From Lepus europaeus (Eukaryota > Chordata > Mammalia > Lagomorpha > Leporidae), in contig NC_084835.1 of the NCBI RefSeq assembly GCF_033115175.1, positions 56,048,948-56,112,947 on the forward strand: a DNA stretch of 64,000 nucleotides. The letters are read 5' to 3'. This document shows positions 1 to 11,529 of this stretch, piece by piece. The position numbers were made by a program, and so were the translations under genes. Within the stretch, counting starts at the first letter, position 1; every line of letters begins with the position of its first letter. The notes beneath the pieces are model-generated. The model searched no databases. It was not told the DNA's origin and saw only the letters and a program-made list of their open reading frames with translations.

Positions 1-239
1 TTCACTCCCCAGATGGTTGCAATGGCCAGAGCTGGGCCAGGCCAAAGCCAAGAGCTTCTTCAGGGTCTCCCACATGGATGGCAGGGTCCCAAGTACTTGG
101 GCCATCTTTCATTGTCTTTCTCAGGCCATTAGCAGGGAGCTGGATCAAAAGTGGAACAGCTAGGCTACAATATAGCATCCATGTGGGATGCCAGTGTTGC
201 AGGCAATGGCTTTACTTGCTGTGCCACAGTGCTGGCCCC
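1..239 (-). mobile_element. CSINE (lagomorph C repeat), cut by window start
   Basis: This antisense copy reads from the C-repeat body into the tRNA-like head, ending GTGCCACAGTGCTGGCCCC. The A-rich tail side is outside the window. Confidence 0.85.
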
Positions 240-262
240 AGTAATACTCATTTTAAAAAGTA

Positions 263-263
263 T

Positions 264-296
<33 letters not shown>

Positions 297-320
297 TGTG
301 TGTGTGTGTGTATGTGTGTA
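263..320. repeat. (GA)n-(TG)n compound microsatellite
   Basis: About 32 bases of AG repeats run into about 24 bases of TG/TA repeats, directly before an antisense SINE tail. Such compound repeats often grow from SINE tails. Confidence 0.9.
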
Positions 321-538
321 TTTATTTATTTGAAAGGCGTGGGGACAATCAGAGGAGGGATGTGGGGGATGGAAGATCTTTGATCTGCTCGTTCACTCCC
401 CAGGTGTCCACAACCAGGGCTGGGCCAAGCTGAACCAGGAACAAGGAATTCCATTTAGGTCACCCAACCAAATAGTTGGGTCATCATTCACTGCCACCTA
501 GGCACATTAGCAGGAAGCTGGATTGAAAGCATAGTGTA
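320..538 (-). mobile_element. Older CSINE fragment
   Basis: TTTATTTATTTGAAAGGC opens an antisense copy. The body matches the C-repeat pattern (GGTTCACTCCC-like, then GGCACATTAGCAGGAAGCTGG) but it is diverged and lacks a clear head. Confidence 0.7.
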
Positions 539-540
539 GG

Positions 541-851
541 GGCCAGCGCTGTGGCGTAGCAGGTAAAGCCGCTGCCTGCAGTGCTGGCATCCCATATGGG
601 TACCAGTTAGAGTCCCGGTTGCTCCTCTTCCGATCCAGCTCCCTGCTATGGCCTGGGAAAGCAGTAGACGATGGCCCAAGTCCTTGTGCCCATGCACCCA
701 CATGGGACGACACCTGGTAAGATGCTCCTGGCTCCTGGCTTTGAATCAGCACAGCTCCGGCCATTGTGGCCAATTGGAGTGAACCAGCGGTTGGAAGACT
801 CTCTGTCTCTCTCCAACTCTGCCTTTCAAATAAATATAAAAATCTTTTTTC
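541..851 (+). mobile_element. CSINE, full length
   Basis: The head GGCCAGCGCTGTGGCGTAGC is followed by the body and ends TGCCTTTCAAATAAATAT. It abuts an antisense CSINE at 852, so the two form an inverted pair. Confidence 0.9.
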
Positions 852-1170
852 TTTTTTTTTGACAGGCAGAGTTAGACAGAGAGAGACAGAGAGAAAGGTC
901 TTCCTTTTTCCCATTGGTTCACCCCCCAGATGGCTGCTACGGCTGGTGCGCTGCGCTGATCTGAAGCCAGGAGCCAAGTGCTTCCTCCTTGTCTCCCATG
1001 CGGGCTGGGCCCAAGCACCTGGGCCATCCTCTACTGCCCTCCTGGGCCACAGCAGAGCTGGACTGGAAGAGGAGCAACCGGGACAGAATCCGGCGCCCCA
1101 ACCGGGATTAGAACCCTGGGGTGCCAGCGCTGCAGGCAGAGGATTAGCCAAGTGAGCCGCAGCGCCAGCC
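852..1170 (-). mobile_element. Young-type CSINE, full length
   Basis: A T-run followed by GACAGGCAGAGTTAGACAGA opens the copy, and it ends GTGAGCCGCAGCGCCAGCC. It is inserted directly beside the copy at 541-851 and followed by L1 sequence. Confidence 0.9.
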
Positions 1171-2053
1171 AACCTTTTAATTTTTTTCTCTTGCCTTGTT
1201 GCTCTAGCTAGGACTTTCAATTCTATGTTGAATACAGGTGGCGAAAGTGAATATCCTTGTCTTGTTCCACATGTTAGTGAGAGGGCTTCAGCTATTCCCA
1301 TTCAGTATGATGTTAGTTGTTGGCTTGTTAAATGTAGGCCTTTTATATGTAGAGGTACATTCCATATATATTCATATAAAATATAGGAGTATGTTCCTTC
1401 TGTACCTAATTTGGTAAGTTTTTTTTATCATGAAGGATTGTTGAATTTTATCAAATGTTCTGCATCTGTTGAGATGATCATAGGATTCTGTTGTCCGTTC
1501 TGTTGTGGTGGTGTATCATATTTACTAATTTGTGTTTATTGAACAATACTTGCATCCCTGGGATGAATCCCACTAATCATGGTGAATGGTCTTTTTATTG
1601 CAGTGTTGGAATCAGTTTGCTAGTATTTTGCTGAGGATTTTGGTATCTTATATTCATCAAGGATATTGGTCTGCAACCTTATGTTTTTATTGTGTCCTTA
1701 TCTGGTTTCGGTATCAAGGTGGTGCTGGGCTCATTGAATAAATTTGGAAGAATTGTTTCCTCTTCTCATTTTTTAAATAATTTAAGAAGGATTGGTGTTA
1801 ATTCTACTTTAAAAAAAAAAATTGTTGAATTTAGCTAATGAAGCCATCTCGTCCTGGGCTAAGTGATTGTTATTGATTCAGTCACTAGTCATTACTGGTC
1901 TGTTTTCCATATTTTTTTTTTTCTTATGATTTAATCTTGGTAAGGTTTGTTTGTCCATGAATTTTCAAAGAGCTGGCTCTTCATATCTATTTTGTTTTTA
2001 GTCTCTACATAATTTTTATACTCCGAGCCTTATTATTTCAGTCTACCAATTTT

Positions 2054-2400
2054 GTTTTGTTGTTTTGATTTGTTTTTGACAGGCAGAGTTAGAGAGAGAG
2101 ACAGAGAGAAAGGTCTTCCTTTTTCCATTGGTTCACCCCCCAAGTGGCTGCTACGGCTGGCACATTGCAGCCGGTACACTGGGCCGATCCGAAGCCAGGA
2201 GCCAGGTGCTTCCTCCTGGTCTCCCGTGCGGGTGCAGGACCCAAGCACCTGGGCCATCCTCCACTGCACTCCCGGGCCACAGCAGAGCTGGACTGGAAGA
2301 GGAGCAACCAGGACAGAATCCAGCACCCCAACCGGGATTAGAACCCTGGGGTGCCGGCACTGCAGGTGGAGGATTAGCCTAGTGAGCCACGGAGCCGGCC
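2054..2400 (-). mobile_element. Young CSINE inserted in the L1
   Basis: The copy is flanked by the direct repeat TCAGTCTACCAATTT (2039-2053 and 2401-2415), a clean target-site duplication. It opens with TTTTTGACAGGCAGAG and ends GAGCCACGGAGCCGGCC. Confidence 0.95.
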
Positions 2401-2565
2401 TCAGTCTACCAATTTAGAATTTGATTTGTTCTTGTTTTTCTTTTTTCTTGAGGTGCAATGATATGTTTTTGAGATCTGTTTTTTTTCCCCCTGATTCAGG
2501 GATTGATCCCTATAAATTTCTCTTTGTACTTTAGCTCTATCCCATAGATTTTACTGTGTTGTGTT

Positions 2566-2567
<2 letters not shown>

Positions 2568-2598
<31 letters not shown>

Positions 2599-2922
2599 AC
2601 AGGCAGAGTGGACAGTGAGAGAGAGACAGAGAGAAAGGTCTTCCTTTTGCCATTGGTTCACCCTCCAATGGCTGCCGCGGTAGCGCACTGCGGCCGGCGC
2701 ACCACGCTGATCCGAAGGCAGGAGCCAGGTGCTTCTCCTGGTCTCCCATGGGGTGCAGGGCCCAAGTGCTTGGGCCATCCTCCACTGCACTCCCTGGCCA
2801 CAGCAGAGAGCTGGCCTGGAAGAGGGGCAACCGGGACAGGGTCGGTGCCCCGACCGGGACTAGAACCCGGTGTGCCGGCACCGCAAGGTGGATGATTAGC
2901 CTAGTGAGCCACGGCGCCGGCC
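2568..2922 (-). mobile_element. Young CSINE inserted in the L1
   Basis: The direct repeat ACTGTGTTGTGTTTCT lies on both sides (left copy ends near 2568, right copy starts at 2923). A long T-run opens the antisense copy and the head ends GCCACGGCGCCGGCC. Confidence 0.95.
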
Positions 2923-3345
2923 ACTGTGTTGTGTTTCTGATTTCAGTTGTTTCAAGAAATTTTATAGTTTCCTCCTTAATCTTTTTATTTCTTGAGAGTA
3001 AGTTGTTTAATTTCCATAGTATCTAAAGTTTTTCTTGTTACTGATTTCTAGCTTTATTGAATTGTAATCAGAAAACATACTCAATATAATTTCTTTTTTT
3101 TTTTTTTTTTTTGTAAATTTGTTGAGATTTGTTTTGTAACTTACCATATGAGCTATCCTGGAAAATGTTCCATGTGCCTTTGAGAGGAATGTTTTCTGTA
3201 GCTATTGGATGGAAAGTTCTATAGATGTGTTAGGTCCAGCTGATCTAGGATACATTTTAACTCTGCTGTTTCTTTGTTGATTTTCTGTCTGTATGATCTG
3301 TCTGTTTCTGAAAGTGGGGTGTTAAAAGTCCCCCCCATACTATTA

Positions 3346-3695
3346 GGCCGGCGCCACGGCTCACTAGGCTAATCCTCCGCCTTGAGGTGCCGGCACACCA
3401 GGTTCTAGTCCCGGTCGGGGCGCTGGTTCTGTCCCGGATGCCCCTCTTCCAGGCCAGCTCTCTGCTGTGGCCAGGGAGTGCAGTGGAGGATGGCTCAAGT
3501 GCTTGGGCCCTGCACCCCATGGGAGACCAGGATAGGCACCTGGCTCCTGCCATCGGATCAGCGCGGTGCACCGGCAGCAGTGCGCCAGCTGCGGCGGCCA
3601 TTGGAGGGTGAACCAACGGCAAAGGAAGACCTTTCTCTCTGTCTCTACCTCTCTCACTGTCCACTCTGCCTGTCAAAAAAAAAAAAAAAAAAAAA
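3346..3695 (+). mobile_element. Young CSINE, sense, inserted in the L1
   Basis: The head GGCCGGCGCCACGGCTCAC and a 20-base A-tail are flanked by a TCCCATACTATT-type direct repeat (left copy with extra C's). The internal GGTTCTAGTCC resembles a tRNA B box. Confidence 0.93.
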
Positions 3696-4384
3696 GTCCC
3701 ATACTATTGGAGTCTGTCTCTCCCTTTAGATGTATTAATATTTACTTCTATTTGGGTGCTTCAGTATTGGATATATATGTACTTGTGTGTTATTTCTACT
3801 TGCTGGATTAAACTTTTTATCATTATAATAACCTTCCCGGTCTCTCTTTACTGCTTTTGATTTAAAATGTTTTATCTGGTAAAAGTATGGCTATTCCTTT
3901 CTTTTGGGTTCCATTCATGTGTAATTTTTCTTGCTATATCCTTTCACATTTAGTCTGTATGTGTCCTTAGAGGTAAAGTGAGTTTCTTGTAAGCAGTGTA
4001 TAGTTGGGTCCTATTTTTAATTCATTTGGTCATTCTGTATCTTTTAATTGGAAAATTTAGGCCTTTGACATTTAAGGTAATTATTGACATCTGAGGCTTA
4101 CTACTGTCAATTTAATACATGTTTTGTATTTTTATTGTAATTTCTTTCTTTCTTCCTCTCTTACAATCTTCATTTGTGGTTAAGTGATTTTTCTTTACTG
4201 GTGTACTTTGATTTCTTGCTTTATTTTGGTAATCTGTTAAAGGTTCTTTCTTTGTGGTTACCATGAAACTTGGCTATAAGAAGCTATATTGAAATAAGGA
4301 AAGACAAAAATACATAATATATATCCTGTTAAAACACTTTATAGCTGTGCTCCATTTCTCCCTACATTTTGAATTTTTTTAAAA

Positions 4385-4960
4385 AAAATTTATATATTTT
4401 AAAGGCAGAGAGGGAGAGACAGAAAGAGTTCTTTCATCTGCTGGTTCACTCCCTAAATACCTGCAACAGTAGGGCTCTCATCATCTGCTGCCTTCCCAGG
4501 TGTGTTAACAGGGAGTTAGAGCCGGCGCCGCGGCTCAATAGGCTAATCCTCCTTGTGGCGCCGGCACACCGGGTTCTAGTCCCGGTCGGGGCACCGGATT
4601 CTGTCCTGGTTGCCCCTCTTCCAGGCCAGCTCTCTGCTGTGGCCAGGGAGTGCAGTGGAGGATGGCCCAAGTGCTTGGGCCCTGCACCCGCATGGGAGAC
4701 CAGGAGAAGCACCTGGCTCCTGGCTTCAGATCAGTGCAATGCGCCGGCCGCAGTGCGCTGGCTGCAGTGGCCATTGGAGGGTGAACCAACGGCAAAAAGG
4801 AAGACCTTTCTCTCTGTCTCTACCTCTCTCACTGTCCACTCTGCCTGTCAAAAAAAAAAATGGAGTTAGCAATAGAGTACCTGAGGACTCAATCAGACTC
4901 TCCAGTATGGAATGCGAGCGTCTCTAGCAGCAGTTTAATCTGTGCCACAATACTTGCACC
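4385..4960 (-). mobile_element. Older CSINE split by a younger one
   Basis: The antisense older copy starts near 4385 (TATATATTTTAAAGGCAGAG) and resumes at 4860-4960 (ATAGAGTACCTGAGG to GTGCCACAATACTTGCACC). The younger sense copy at 4521-4859 sits in the middle. Confidence 0.75.
4521..4859 (+). mobile_element. Young CSINE nested in an older CSINE
   Basis: The copy runs from GCCGGCGCCGCGGCTCAAT to a ten-A tail. GGAGTTAG lies on both sides (4512-4519 and 4862-4869) as the target duplication. Confidence 0.9.
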
Positions 4961-5027
4961 ACATTTTGAACTTTTGAGGTTACATTTGACGTCTTTCAGT
5001 ATTGCCTGGCTGTTTTTTTCTTTTAAT

Positions 5028-5325
5028 TTTGTTTATTTATTTGAGAGGCAAAGTTACAGAGAGAGGGAGAGATACAGAAAGGTCTTCCATCTGCTGCATG
5101 ATTTCCCCTGATGGCTGCAACGGTTGGATCTGGGCCGATCTGAAGCTAGCAGCCAGGAGCTTCTTAGCTTCTTCTTGGTCTCCCACGTGGGTGCAGGGGC
5201 CCAAACACTTGGACCATTCTCCACTGCTTTCCCAGGCCATAAGCAGAGACATAGACCAGAAGAGGAGCAGCAGTACATAAACTGGTGCCCATATCAGATG
5301 CCATTGCCACACTGCTGCCTTCCCA
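5028..5325 (-). mobile_element. CSINE in the L1 5' part
   Basis: The copy opens TTTATTTATTTGAGAGGCAAAGTT. It has the full body and ends in a degraded head (ATTGCCACACTGCTGCC). Confidence 0.8.
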
Positions 5326-6084
5326 CCCCCATTCAGTCTTTAGAACGCTCCCCAAACTCAGACTTGTTTCAAATCTGCCAGTGGTGAGTTCAGTTCAGTA
5401 TGACTTTTTAGGCAAAAAATAGGATCATCTAAAAAGGGTAGTCTGTCCCTGCAAGCCTATTTCTAGCCTGTGGTAGGCTCAGGTTATGTCCTATGTCCAT
5501 AAATGCCATCTGGAGTCTACTACCCACCAAGACCAGAAAAGCCTAGCATAGGACCTGTCTGCCAATGAGATGGGCTCATAGCCTGATGCTGTACCTTTTA
5601 GCCACTGATGATAATGCCTGGTGTATGACCACGGAACTCTGCTGGGCACTAAAACCAGTCCAGAGGCTCTGTTCCAAAATATTCCTGTGATTCTTTGCTG
5701 TCTGACTACAGTTATGGTTGTAGGAGGGGAGATAGAGGCAGCCTCTCAGCTACTTAGGTAGACCTTGGGTGGCTTAAAACTTGATCTCATAGTCACCAGG
5801 CCTTGTGCAGCCTTCATACCAGGCTTACTGGAGGCTGGTGGCAATATGTACCAAAACAAATCTGTTTTATGAGGGTGCAGGTGTCTGACTGATTCCAGAG
5901 ACTGTCAGTGGACACTAGCCTCAGAACAGAAGCGATTAGGATTTGCCCATTGTTGGGCTTTGGAAGTCCAGCAATGAGTTCTAAGACGAAGTCCTGTGGC
6001 CCCTTGCTGTCCTATCCAAGTGGAGGAGATTGATAAAGGTAGCCCTTCTGCCACCCTGACTGGCCCCAGGCTGGTAATACATAC

Positions 6085-6271
6085 ATTGTCTAGATTATTT
6101 ATAATACCTAATACAGTTCTGTATAAATAGTCATTATACTGTATTGCTCAGTGGCAATATTATAAATTCAGAAAAGGCTATACATGTACAGATGTAGTAT
6201 TTTCCCCCAAATACTTTTAGTCCTTGGTAGAAACCAAGATACGGAACTCAGGGATAGTGAGAGCCATCTGT
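6085..6271 (+). mobile_element. MER2-like (Tigger) DNA transposon, 3' part
   Basis: TATAATACCTAATACAGTTCTG, then TTATACTGTATTGCTCAG, and an end AGTGAGAGCCATCTGTA match the MER2 consensus order. The second copy in this window is at 30908-31571. Confidence 0.7.
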
Positions 6272-6430
6272 ATTTAATATTCATTACTAAGCTTTGTTGC
6301 TGTCTCTGCATTTGTTCCAACTAAAACTCATTCTCTAGTGGGTTTTAAGTCTCTTGTTCTTTTTGCCTACACTACCCAATGGATTTTTTCCACCTTTTTC
6401 TCCACATACTGTATCTCCAAATTTATTTTT

Positions 6431-6750
6431 CAAGATTTATTTATTTATTTGAAAGTCAGATTACAGATAGAGGGAAAGACAGAGAGGTCGATCTTCCATA
6501 TGCTGGTTCACTCCCTAAATGGCCGCAACTGCCAAGGCTGGATCAGGCCAAAGCCAGGAGCCAGGAGCTTCATCTCAGGCTTCCATGAAAATGCAGGGGC
6601 CCAGTGATTTGGGCCATCTTCCACTGCTTTTCCAGGAGCATTATCAGGGAGCTGGATTGGAAGTGGAACAGCCAGATCTCGAACCGATGCCCATATGAGA
6701 TTCCGGCATTGCAGACAGCAGCTTTATTTGCTATGCCACAACGCCAGCCC
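6431..6750 (-). mobile_element. CSINE, full length
   Basis: The copy runs from CAAGATTTATTTATTTATTT to TGCCACAACGCCAGCCC. Confidence 0.88.
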
Positions 6751-6888
6751 CTCACATACCATTAATTTTACCAAAATGTGTCTCGCTGTTGGTCATCCTG
6801 ATTTTTTCCAAGTGTGTGGTGTGGTCTTTCAATAAGTGTTTTCACATTTCTTCTCTTCCCTCCCTCCCTCTACTCTCCCTTCCTTCAC

Positions 6889-6922
<34 letters not shown>

Positions 6923-7245
6923 GAAAAAAACTGAACTTTTCTGTTCCCTTACTTGTTTTGGCGCTCTTCTTTGTTTCCTCTTATTACACAAGAGGATTTT
7001 TCCGGCCTGTCTTTTTTGTCACATTTTCTCTAATCCTGTTCATCTCTGTCTCTTATTTGTCTTTTACTTTAAAAATTCCCTCCTTTTTCTCTTGAAGCAT
7101 GTCTGTTACATTTATTCATTCTTGTCCTTATAGTTAATCTTCATTTCTGAACCAGTGTGTCCTGTTTGTCGTTCTGTTCTGTCTTCTATCACCTTGTTTC
7201 TGAGATGTTATAATTCTTATTTATTTATTTTTACTTCTTGCATCT
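6751..7245. other. T-rich intron sequence, no gene seen
   Basis: This is low-complexity T/C-rich sequence with a T-run of about 29 at 6890-6918. It could be a degraded L1 piece. No motif or frame supports coding. Confidence 0.5.
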
Positions 7246-7503
7246 TTTTTTTTTTTTTTAAAGTCAGAGAGATATCTCCCATCCACTGGTTCATTCTCCA
7301 GATGTACACAGTGGCCAGCAGCCTCTTCTAGGCCTCCCACTTGAGTGCCAGGGTCCAAGCTCTTGGGCCATTTCCCACTGCTTTTTAGGCCATTAGCAGT
7401 TAGCTGGATCGGAAGTAGAGCAGCTGGGACATGAATTGGCTCCTATGTGGTGGGCCAGCATCACAGGCGATGGTTTAACCAACTATACCACAACTCTGGC
7501 CCC
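7246..7503 (-). mobile_element. CSINE fragment
   Basis: A T-run then AAAGTCAGAGAGATATCTCCC opens the antisense copy, which ends in CCACAACTCTGGCCCC. It is shorter than full length. Confidence 0.8.
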
Positions 7504-7530
7504 TTTTTGTATCAGTTAAAAAAAAATTTC

Positions 7531-7855
7531 AAGGGGGTGGACATTTGGCACAGCAGTTAAGACAACTGCTAGGATGCCCATATTCCGTATTGGAGTGCCT
7601 GGTTTAAATTCTGGCTCCATTTCAGATCCACTTTCCTGCCTATGTGTACCTTGGGAGGCAGCCAGTGATAGCTCACTCACTTGTCACATATGTTGGAGAC
7701 CCAGAGTAAGTTCCAGGCTCTTGGTTTTGGCCTTGCTCAGCCCCAGCTGTTATAGACATTTGGAGGACTGAATCAGCAGATAGAAAAAATTCTCTCTCTC
7801 CCTCTCCCTCCCCTCCCCTGTCTCTGCTTTTCAAATAAAAATCAAAATAATTTTT
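7531..7855 (+). mobile_element. Older CSINE-type SINE
   Basis: The head variant GGGGTGGACATTTGGCACAG marks an older subfamily. It ends TGCTTTTCAAATAAAAATC. It forms an inverted pair with the copy at 7246-7503, 28 bp away. Confidence 0.8.
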
Positions 7856-8185
7856 TTAAATTTTAAATAATTTTAAATGGTTTTTACCAGCTTTTGAAGT
7901 ATTACTCCATAGTATTATTTGTTTTGGAGGCATTTTCATTTCTTATAGGAGTCAGAGGAAGATGAGAAATGGCTGTTTTTTAAAAGGATGTTTTCCTGGT
8001 ATTGTTTCCTCATGAAATGACTATTTCACCTTGTCTCTGTCTGGTGGCTTCATAGTTTGACTTTTGGGAAGCTGATTTTTTTTGTCCAAAAATTGAATTC
8101 CATATTAGTATTTGTGGCAAATACAGGTTGAACATCTCTAATCCAAAAAATAAAAAATCTGAAATACTCCAAAATCTGATTTTTT

Positions 8186-8463
8186 TTCTTCAAAAGGCAG
8201 AGAGACACAGACAGAGAGCCTCCATTTCCCAAATACCTTCAATAGTCTGGGCTACACCAGGCCAAAGCCAGGAACCAAGAGCTCAGTGCCGGTCTCCCAT
8301 GTGGGTGGCAGAGACCCAAATGCTTGAGCCATCACCTGCTATCTCCCAGGGAGTACATTAGCAGGAAGTTGGTATCAAGAGTGGAACTGGGACTCAAACC
8401 CAGACACTGATATGGGATGTGGGTGTCCCAAGCACCATTTAAACCACTATGTGAAATACCCAC
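8186..8463 (-). mobile_element. Older CSINE
   Basis: TTCAAAAGGCAGAGAGACACAG opens the antisense copy, and AACCACTATGTGAAATACCC marks the head end of the older subfamily. Confidence 0.75.
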
Positions 8464-8570
8464 CCAAATGCAAATATTTTTGAGTGCTAGCATGATTCCA
8501 CAAGTGGAAAATTAATATTCCTGATATAATATGACAGGTTACAGTCAAAATGCAGGCACACAAGACTGGT

Positions 8571-8804
8571 GTTGTGGCTCAGCAGATTAAGCTACCACTT
8601 GCAACACTGGCATCTCCTATCAGTGTTATTTTGAGCCCCAGCCATTCCACTTTTTATCCAGCTTCCTGCTAATATCCCTGGGAAGGCAGCAGATGATGGC
8701 CCAGATACTCAGGTCTCTACCACCCACAGGCATCCTACCACTCGCATTCTCCATCTCTTTGTCTCCCTGTCTCTCTCTCCAGCTCTCATACTCTGCCTAA
8801 TAAA

Positions 8805-8835
<31 letters not shown>

Positions 8836-8850
8836 GTACATACATACTTT
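8571..8850 (+). mobile_element. CSINE with (CATA)n tail
   Basis: The head ACTGGTGTTGTGGCTCAGC is followed by the body, ending TCTGCCTAATAAATACATAC. The tail has grown into a CATA microsatellite at about 8806-8848. Confidence 0.85.
8806..8848. repeat. (CATA)n microsatellite
   Basis: About ten CATA units with one interruption (ATGT), in the tail of the SINE at 8571. Confidence 0.9.
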
Positions 8851-9316
8851 TTAAAAAACACTAAAAATAATGTATTAAAATTGCCTTCAGATTGTGTGTA
8901 TAAGGTATATATGAAACATAAATGAATTTTGTATTTAGACTTGAATCCCACTTGTTCCCAAATTATCTCACTATGTATAAGCAAATATTCCAAAATAAAA
9001 AAAAAAAAAATCAGACATCCAGGACATTTCTGGTTTCAAGCATTTTGGGAAAGGGATATTCACCTGTACAACAGCTGAAGGTAAAGGGGCCTTTTCTGTT
9101 GCTCTCCCCTAATTCAATTTTAGTAAAAAGGCAATATCATTTCTCGACATTTAGTAGCAGATTCATAGGTATTTGTGGAAAATGCTTGTAAAATAAAGCA
9201 TTTTCAGTATTGTTTGAAGGTAAGATTGTGGCAAGAGTTTGATTCTTTTAGACACAGAAAATGAATGTTATATGATGTTAAAATATAGGTTATTATACTT
9301 TGAAAATGATAAATTC

Positions 9317-9607
9317 AGGGCCAGCACTGTGGTATAAGCAGGTTAAGCTGCTGAGCACTGGCATCCCATATAGTGCGGGTTCAAGTCTCGGCTGCTCCAC
9401 TTCAGATGCAGCTCCATTAATGCTCCTGGGAAAGCAGCAGAATCCACATGGGAGATCTGGATGAAGCTCCTGGCTCCTGGTTCCTGGCTTTGAAACAGCC
9501 CTGGCTATTTCAGCCATTTGGGGAGTGAACCAGCGGATGGAAGACTCCTCTCTGCCTCTGCCTCTCAAATAAATAAATAGATAGATAGATAAATATTTTT
9601 TAAAAAA
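9317..9607 (+). mobile_element. CSINE close to a PTPN2 exon
   Basis: The copy is flanked by GAAAATGAYAAATTC (9302-9316 and 9608-9622, one mismatch), the target duplication. The tail contains ATAG repeats. It ends 236 bp before the exon at 9844. Confidence 0.9.
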
Positions 9608-9843
9608 GAAAATGACAAATTCGTCTTTATGAACTTAATATCTAACTTCTCAGTTTATAAGTATATTAGAAAGCTTCATAAAGTGTTAATCTTATTAAAA
9701 TACTCTTTAGTATTGAATATTGTAATTATTCTTAGGTTTGAGTACTTAAAAAACATAGCATGTATGTGTGAGGTGTTCTTGTAAATTTTTTATGGTTTCA
9801 CAGTATCTATAAACTAAAAGAAAATACATATTTTTAAATTTAG

Positions 9844-9978
9844 GTTAAATGTGCACAGTACTGGCCAACAGATGACCGAGAGATGCTGTTTAAAGAAACA
9901 GGATTCAGTGTGAAGCTCTTGTCAGAAGATGTGAAGTCATATTATACAGTACATCTACTACAATTAGAAAATATCAAT
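9844..9978 (+). CDS. PTPN2: PTPN2 coding exon, residues 121-165
   Basis: This 135-bp, phase-0 exon encodes 45 residues of the catalytic domain of TC-PTP, which removes phosphate from phosphotyrosine in JAK/STAT, insulin- and EGF-receptor and T-cell-receptor signalling. It starts VKCAQYWP, the conserved KCxxYWP motif of classical PTPs, and ends with LENIN. The acceptor is a T-rich tract ending in AG at 9842-9843, and the donor is GTAAGA at 9979. The next exon starts with SGETRT, the expected continuation. The upstream intron is the first 9843 bases of the window. A CSINE (9317-9607) lies about 240 bp upstream of the acceptor. Confidence 0.96.
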
Positions 9979-11160
9979 GTAAGACTTTTCTTGCCCAAAA
10001 GTTTGGACTTCTTATGATGGTTTACAGAATTACTCTTTATTTGGTTTGATACTTGGTACAGCATGTACATTGGGGTAGTGTATCTAATAGTGTCTGTTCA
10101 TAACCATTTCTTTTTAGACTGTGTTCCTGTATGTAATAGGTCTCTAGGACTCTAAAGACACCCCAGAAACCACGAAGTTCCGGTTGATATTTGAGGATTG
10201 AAAGTTAATTATTAAAAACACTTAAGGATTAGGACAAGGGCTTTAGAATCAGGCAAACTTGGATTCAGATCTCAGCTCTGTTACTTAGGAGAGGTGAGCT
10301 TTGGTCTTGTTCCTCACCCTTCCTGAGCCTTTTCTTTCACTGGTAAAGTGTAGGTGATCACACCATCCTTTCTGGGCCTGTGGTAGAGAGCAGATGAAAA
10401 TGTATACGCAGAGTGCCTCGTTTAGAACAGACTCCCTGTAGAAAATAGCTCTGGAACTTACTACTGTTGAGAGTAGCAAAATAGTCAAGAAAACAATTTA
10501 CTAAATATTGCTAACTTGTATGATTCACCAAACAGAAATTTGTCCTTACTGATTTGAGAAAAAATGCTGAAATATATGGTCTCGAATGTTTATTTGGATT
10601 TCCCTCCCAGAAATAGATTAGCTGGGTTTTGGTACATGGTTCAGACTCATACACATGACAGATTGTGAACCTGCTGGAGATCAAGACACTTTCCATCCCT
10701 GACCTTTCACATTTGCCTTTTTTGTTCTATAATTAAGTTAGAAAATGTGAAGTAAGGGTATGATACTAATAAAAACTTGGATAACTAGAAAATATTGAAA
10801 ATATTTGGCCAAAAATAATTTCAAGTGTGTTTCTAGTCTCTAAAGTGAAATACTATTTTAGTTAAGCATTAAGTGATCACCATTAAGTGAACTAACGTGA
10901 TCACTAACAAAAACAACACAGAAAAGGAGAGGACTTGTATTTTTACTCACATTTACTTTTTAGAGGTATGGAAGTACCTTTAACTTTGGTCTCTGGAAAC
11001 ATTTGTTTAGCACTGCACAGGGTATGCCCAAATACATGCCATGTGCTGAAGACCCAGGGTATGGTGGTTTATGTTGTCCAGCTTCCATGACACCCATAAA
11101 TAAGCTTATGTGATCTCTTGGATCACCTAAAATGGCTTAAGGTTAAAAATTAAAAGGCTT
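9979..11160. other. PTPN2 intron, mostly non-repeat
   Basis: A MIR-like + strand stretch lies at about 10226-10430 (CAGGCAAACTTGGATTCAGATC, then GTTACTTAGG). The remainder is A/T-rich unique sequence with no coding support. Confidence 0.5.
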
Positions 11161-11487
11161 GGCCAGCGCTGTGGCTCAACAGGCTAATCCTCCGCCTTGC
11201 AGCGCTGGCACACTGGGTTCTAGTCCCGGTCGGGGCACCAGATTCTGTCCCAGTTGCCCCTCTTCCAGGCCAGCTCTCTGCCGTGGCCTGGGAGTGCAGT
11301 GGAGGATGGCCCAAGTCCTTGGGCCCTGCACCCCATGGGAGACCAGGATAGGTACCTGGCTCCTGCCATTGGATCGGCGCAGCGCGCAAGCCGCAACAGA
11401 CATTGGAGGGTGAACCAACGGCAAAGGAAGACCTTTCTCTCTGTCTCTCTCTTTCACTGTCTACTCTTCCTGTGAAAAATTTAAAAA
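11161..11487 (+). mobile_element. Young CSINE with (AAAT)n tail
   Basis: The copy is flanked by AAAATTAAAAGGCTT on both sides (left ending 11160, right ending near 11527). The tail has become an AAAT microsatellite (about 11488-11514). Confidence 0.92.
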
Positions 11488-11529
11488 AAATAAATAAATA
11501 AATAAATAAATAAAATTAAAAGGCTTGTG

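Larger units (their letters stand above)
1171..6080 (-). mobile_element. L1 (ORF2 towards 5' UTR), antisense, broken by SINEs
   Basis: Read on the minus strand, 1171-1301 encodes L1 reverse-transcriptase text (TRQGYSLSPPVFNIEL-like). Read on +, the segment continues through degraded ORF2 (1310-4380), then sequence like an L1 5' part at 4961-5027 and about 5370-6080. It is interrupted by SINEs at 2054-2400, 2568-2922, 3346-3695, 4385-4960 and 5028-5325. Many stops make it inactive. The 5370-6080 part (GGTAGGCTCAGG, then repeated CCAGGCTxGTGG-like text) is assigned to an old L1 5' UTR with less certainty. Confidence 0.75.

Noticed and set aside
507..1301. 264-codon minus ORF
   Set aside because: It crosses two CSINEs and the end of an L1 ORF2. 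Only the last 40 codons resemble L1 protein, and the rest is translated SINE.
3346..3420. Possible tRNA genes at CSINE heads
   Set aside because: A- and B-box-like words come from the tRNA origin of the SINE. No complete cloverleaf is present.
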